From NCBI RefSeq assembly GCF_027066465.1, contig NZ_JAMONU010000090.1, positions 1-11,661 on the forward strand: a stretch of 11,661 bases of DNA. The letters are read 5' to 3'. This DNA is from Thermococcus sp. (GTDB taxonomy: Archaea > Methanobacteriota_B > Thermococci > Thermococcales > Thermococcaceae). Both the position numbers and the translations under genes were made by a program. Below, in pieces: positions 10,737-11,661 of the stretch. Position 1 is the stretch's first letter. Each line of letters opens with the position of its first letter. Under the pieces are notes generated by a model, which did not search any database, was not told where the DNA came from, and was given only the letters and a program-made list of their open reading frames with translations.

Positions 10737-11661
10737 CTACCACAGCTTCGGATACCAGTCCCTCGGCATGAAGACCTTGTCAACGTCAACAGCTATGCCC
10801 TTGCTCCGCTGGAGCATCTCACCGCTCGTCATCGTGGCCTTTCCGAGTGCCACCAGCTCGTCCTTGAGGGTCATTATCGCAACGAGGTCACCCTTCTTTA
10901 TGCCCTTGTGGAGCTTGACTATTCCCGGAACGGCCAGGTCCGCGCCGTGCGTTACGGCAGAAACGGCCGAATCCCTTATCCACACCTTGGGCAGATGTTC
11001 AACCGCCTTCTCCATCGGCTGTATCGCCTTCCTGAAGTACTCCTCAATGCCGTCCTCCTTCCAGAAGTGGTAGTAGTCCACCAAGTCGTGGAGCGTCACG
11101 AGCGTCTCGTCCTCCTTGAAGGGACCGCTTCTCGTCCTTCTCAGCTCGGCCATGTGAGCTCCAACGCCCAAAGCCAGGCCTATGTGGTGAATCAGCGAAC
11201 GTATGTACGTTCCCGCCTCGACACCAACGCGGAAGAGCACGTCCCTGCCGTCTATCTCGAGCACGTCGATGTAGTAAACCTTCCTCGTCCTCAGGCGCCT
11301 CTTTACGGCACTCCTCAGCGGTGGCCTCTGGATTATCTCGCCCTGGAACTCCTTCATAACCGCGAGGATTTTGTCCTCGGGAACGTCACCGTGAAGGTGC
11401 ATCAGAGCCACGTACTCCTTACCGGCAGGGAGGAGCGCCTGAACGACCCTCGTGGCCCTCTCAAGGGCAACCGGTAAAACGCCGCTGACCTTGGGGTCGA
11501 GGGTTCCGCCGTGGCCGGCCTTGCTCAGGTTGAAGAGCTTCTTAATCCACGCGACAACTTCGTGGCTCGTCGGCCCCGGTGGCTTGTCAAGGTTGATTAT
11601 GCCGAACTGCATGTGCATCTCCATCGGCCTCTTCTCCGGCGGAAAGCCCCACTTCGGGTTC
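10737..11661 (-). CDS. cbf5: H/ACA RNP pseudouridine synthase Cbf5 (N-terminus cut by the window)
   Basis: This is the archaeal TruB/dyskerin-family protein, catalytic subunit of the H/ACA guide RNP that converts uridine to pseudouridine in rRNA; it acts with Nop10, Gar1 and L7Ae. About 308 residues are visible. The frame runs off the right edge (NPKWGFPPEKRP before MEMHMQFGIINLDKPPGPTS), so ATG codons near 11612-11624 are internal, and the full protein should be about 335 residues. The catalytic Asp is in GHGGTLDPKVSG. Further family blocks are the RPPLRSAVKRRLRTRKVYYI region and GVEAGTYIRSLIHHIGLALG. A C-terminal PUA domain runs from about LPKVWIRDSAV to VDVDKVFMPRDWYPKLW. It ends right after KLW, slightly shorter than Pyrococcus proteins as I recall them. 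T-tracts follow. Confidence 0.96.
   Translation of the reverse strand, partial: NPKWGFPPEKRPMEMHMQFGIINLDKPPGPTSHEVVAWIKKLFNLSKAGHGGTLDPKVSGVLPVALERATRVVQALLPAGKEYVALMHLHGDVPEDKILAVMKEFQGEIIQRPPLRSAVKRRLRTRKVYYIDVLEIDGRDVLFRVGVEAGTYIRSLIHHIGLALGVGAHMAELRRTRSGPFKEDETLVTLHDLVDYYHFWKEDGIEEYFRKAIQPMEKAVEHLPKVWIRDSAVSAVTHGADLAVPGIVKLHKGIKKGDLVAIMTLKDELVALGKATMTSGEMLQRSKGIAVDVDKVFMPRDWYPKLW

Overview
The window comes from a hyperthermophilic euryarchaeon of the Thermococcales, most likely a Thermococcus. The evidence is the protein sequences (RpoD, RpoN, RpoK, archaeal S4/S9/S11/S13, L13, L18e, L40e, Cbf5), TATA-box promoters, GGAGGTG/GGTGAT ribosome binding sites, and CCA-encoding tRNA genes. Almost everything lies on the minus strand.

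Left edge (1-1800): a repeat copy (about 6-155), then a plus-strand metallophosphoesterase-fold gene that has lost its metal-binding residues. A convergent FUN14-family membrane protein gene follows, divergently transcribed from a PadR-family regulator gene. Palindromes in their shared promoter region could be the regulator's operator.

Core (1796-8067, minus strand, read right to left): a translation/transcription supercluster. The order is tRNA-Ser(TGA), rps13, rps4, rps11, rpoD, tRNA-Leu(CAG), rpl18e, rpl13, rps9, rpoN, tRNA-Pro(GGG), rpoK, an enolase-like gene, rps2, tRNA-Leu(TAA), rpl40e. It encodes parts of both ribosomal subunits, the RNA polymerase D, N and K subunits and four tRNAs, with gaps mostly under 35 bases. 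The enolase gene at the conserved archaeal position has become a 341-residue protein without most catalytic residues. TATA boxes for tRNA-Pro and tRNA-Leu(CAG) lie inside the last codons of rpoN and rpoD.

Upstream (8053-9731): an RsmC/MJ0882-like methyltransferase whose final four codons and stop lie inside tRNA-Ser, and a roughly ten-helix membrane protein of unknown function.

Gene-free kilobase (9732-10736): no credible gene, but many perfect hairpins. They form families of short palindromic elements with related terminal inverted repeats, plus GC-rich hairpins with changed but still paired stems. One segment (10447-10596) is the inverted partner of the first 150 bases of the window. The right edge (10737-11661) holds most of cbf5, the H/ACA pseudouridine synthase, cut off at its N-terminus.

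The most unusual features are the hairpin-element cluster and its distant inverted copy, the coding gene/tRNA stop-codon overlap, and two degenerate enzymes (phosphoesterase and enolase).
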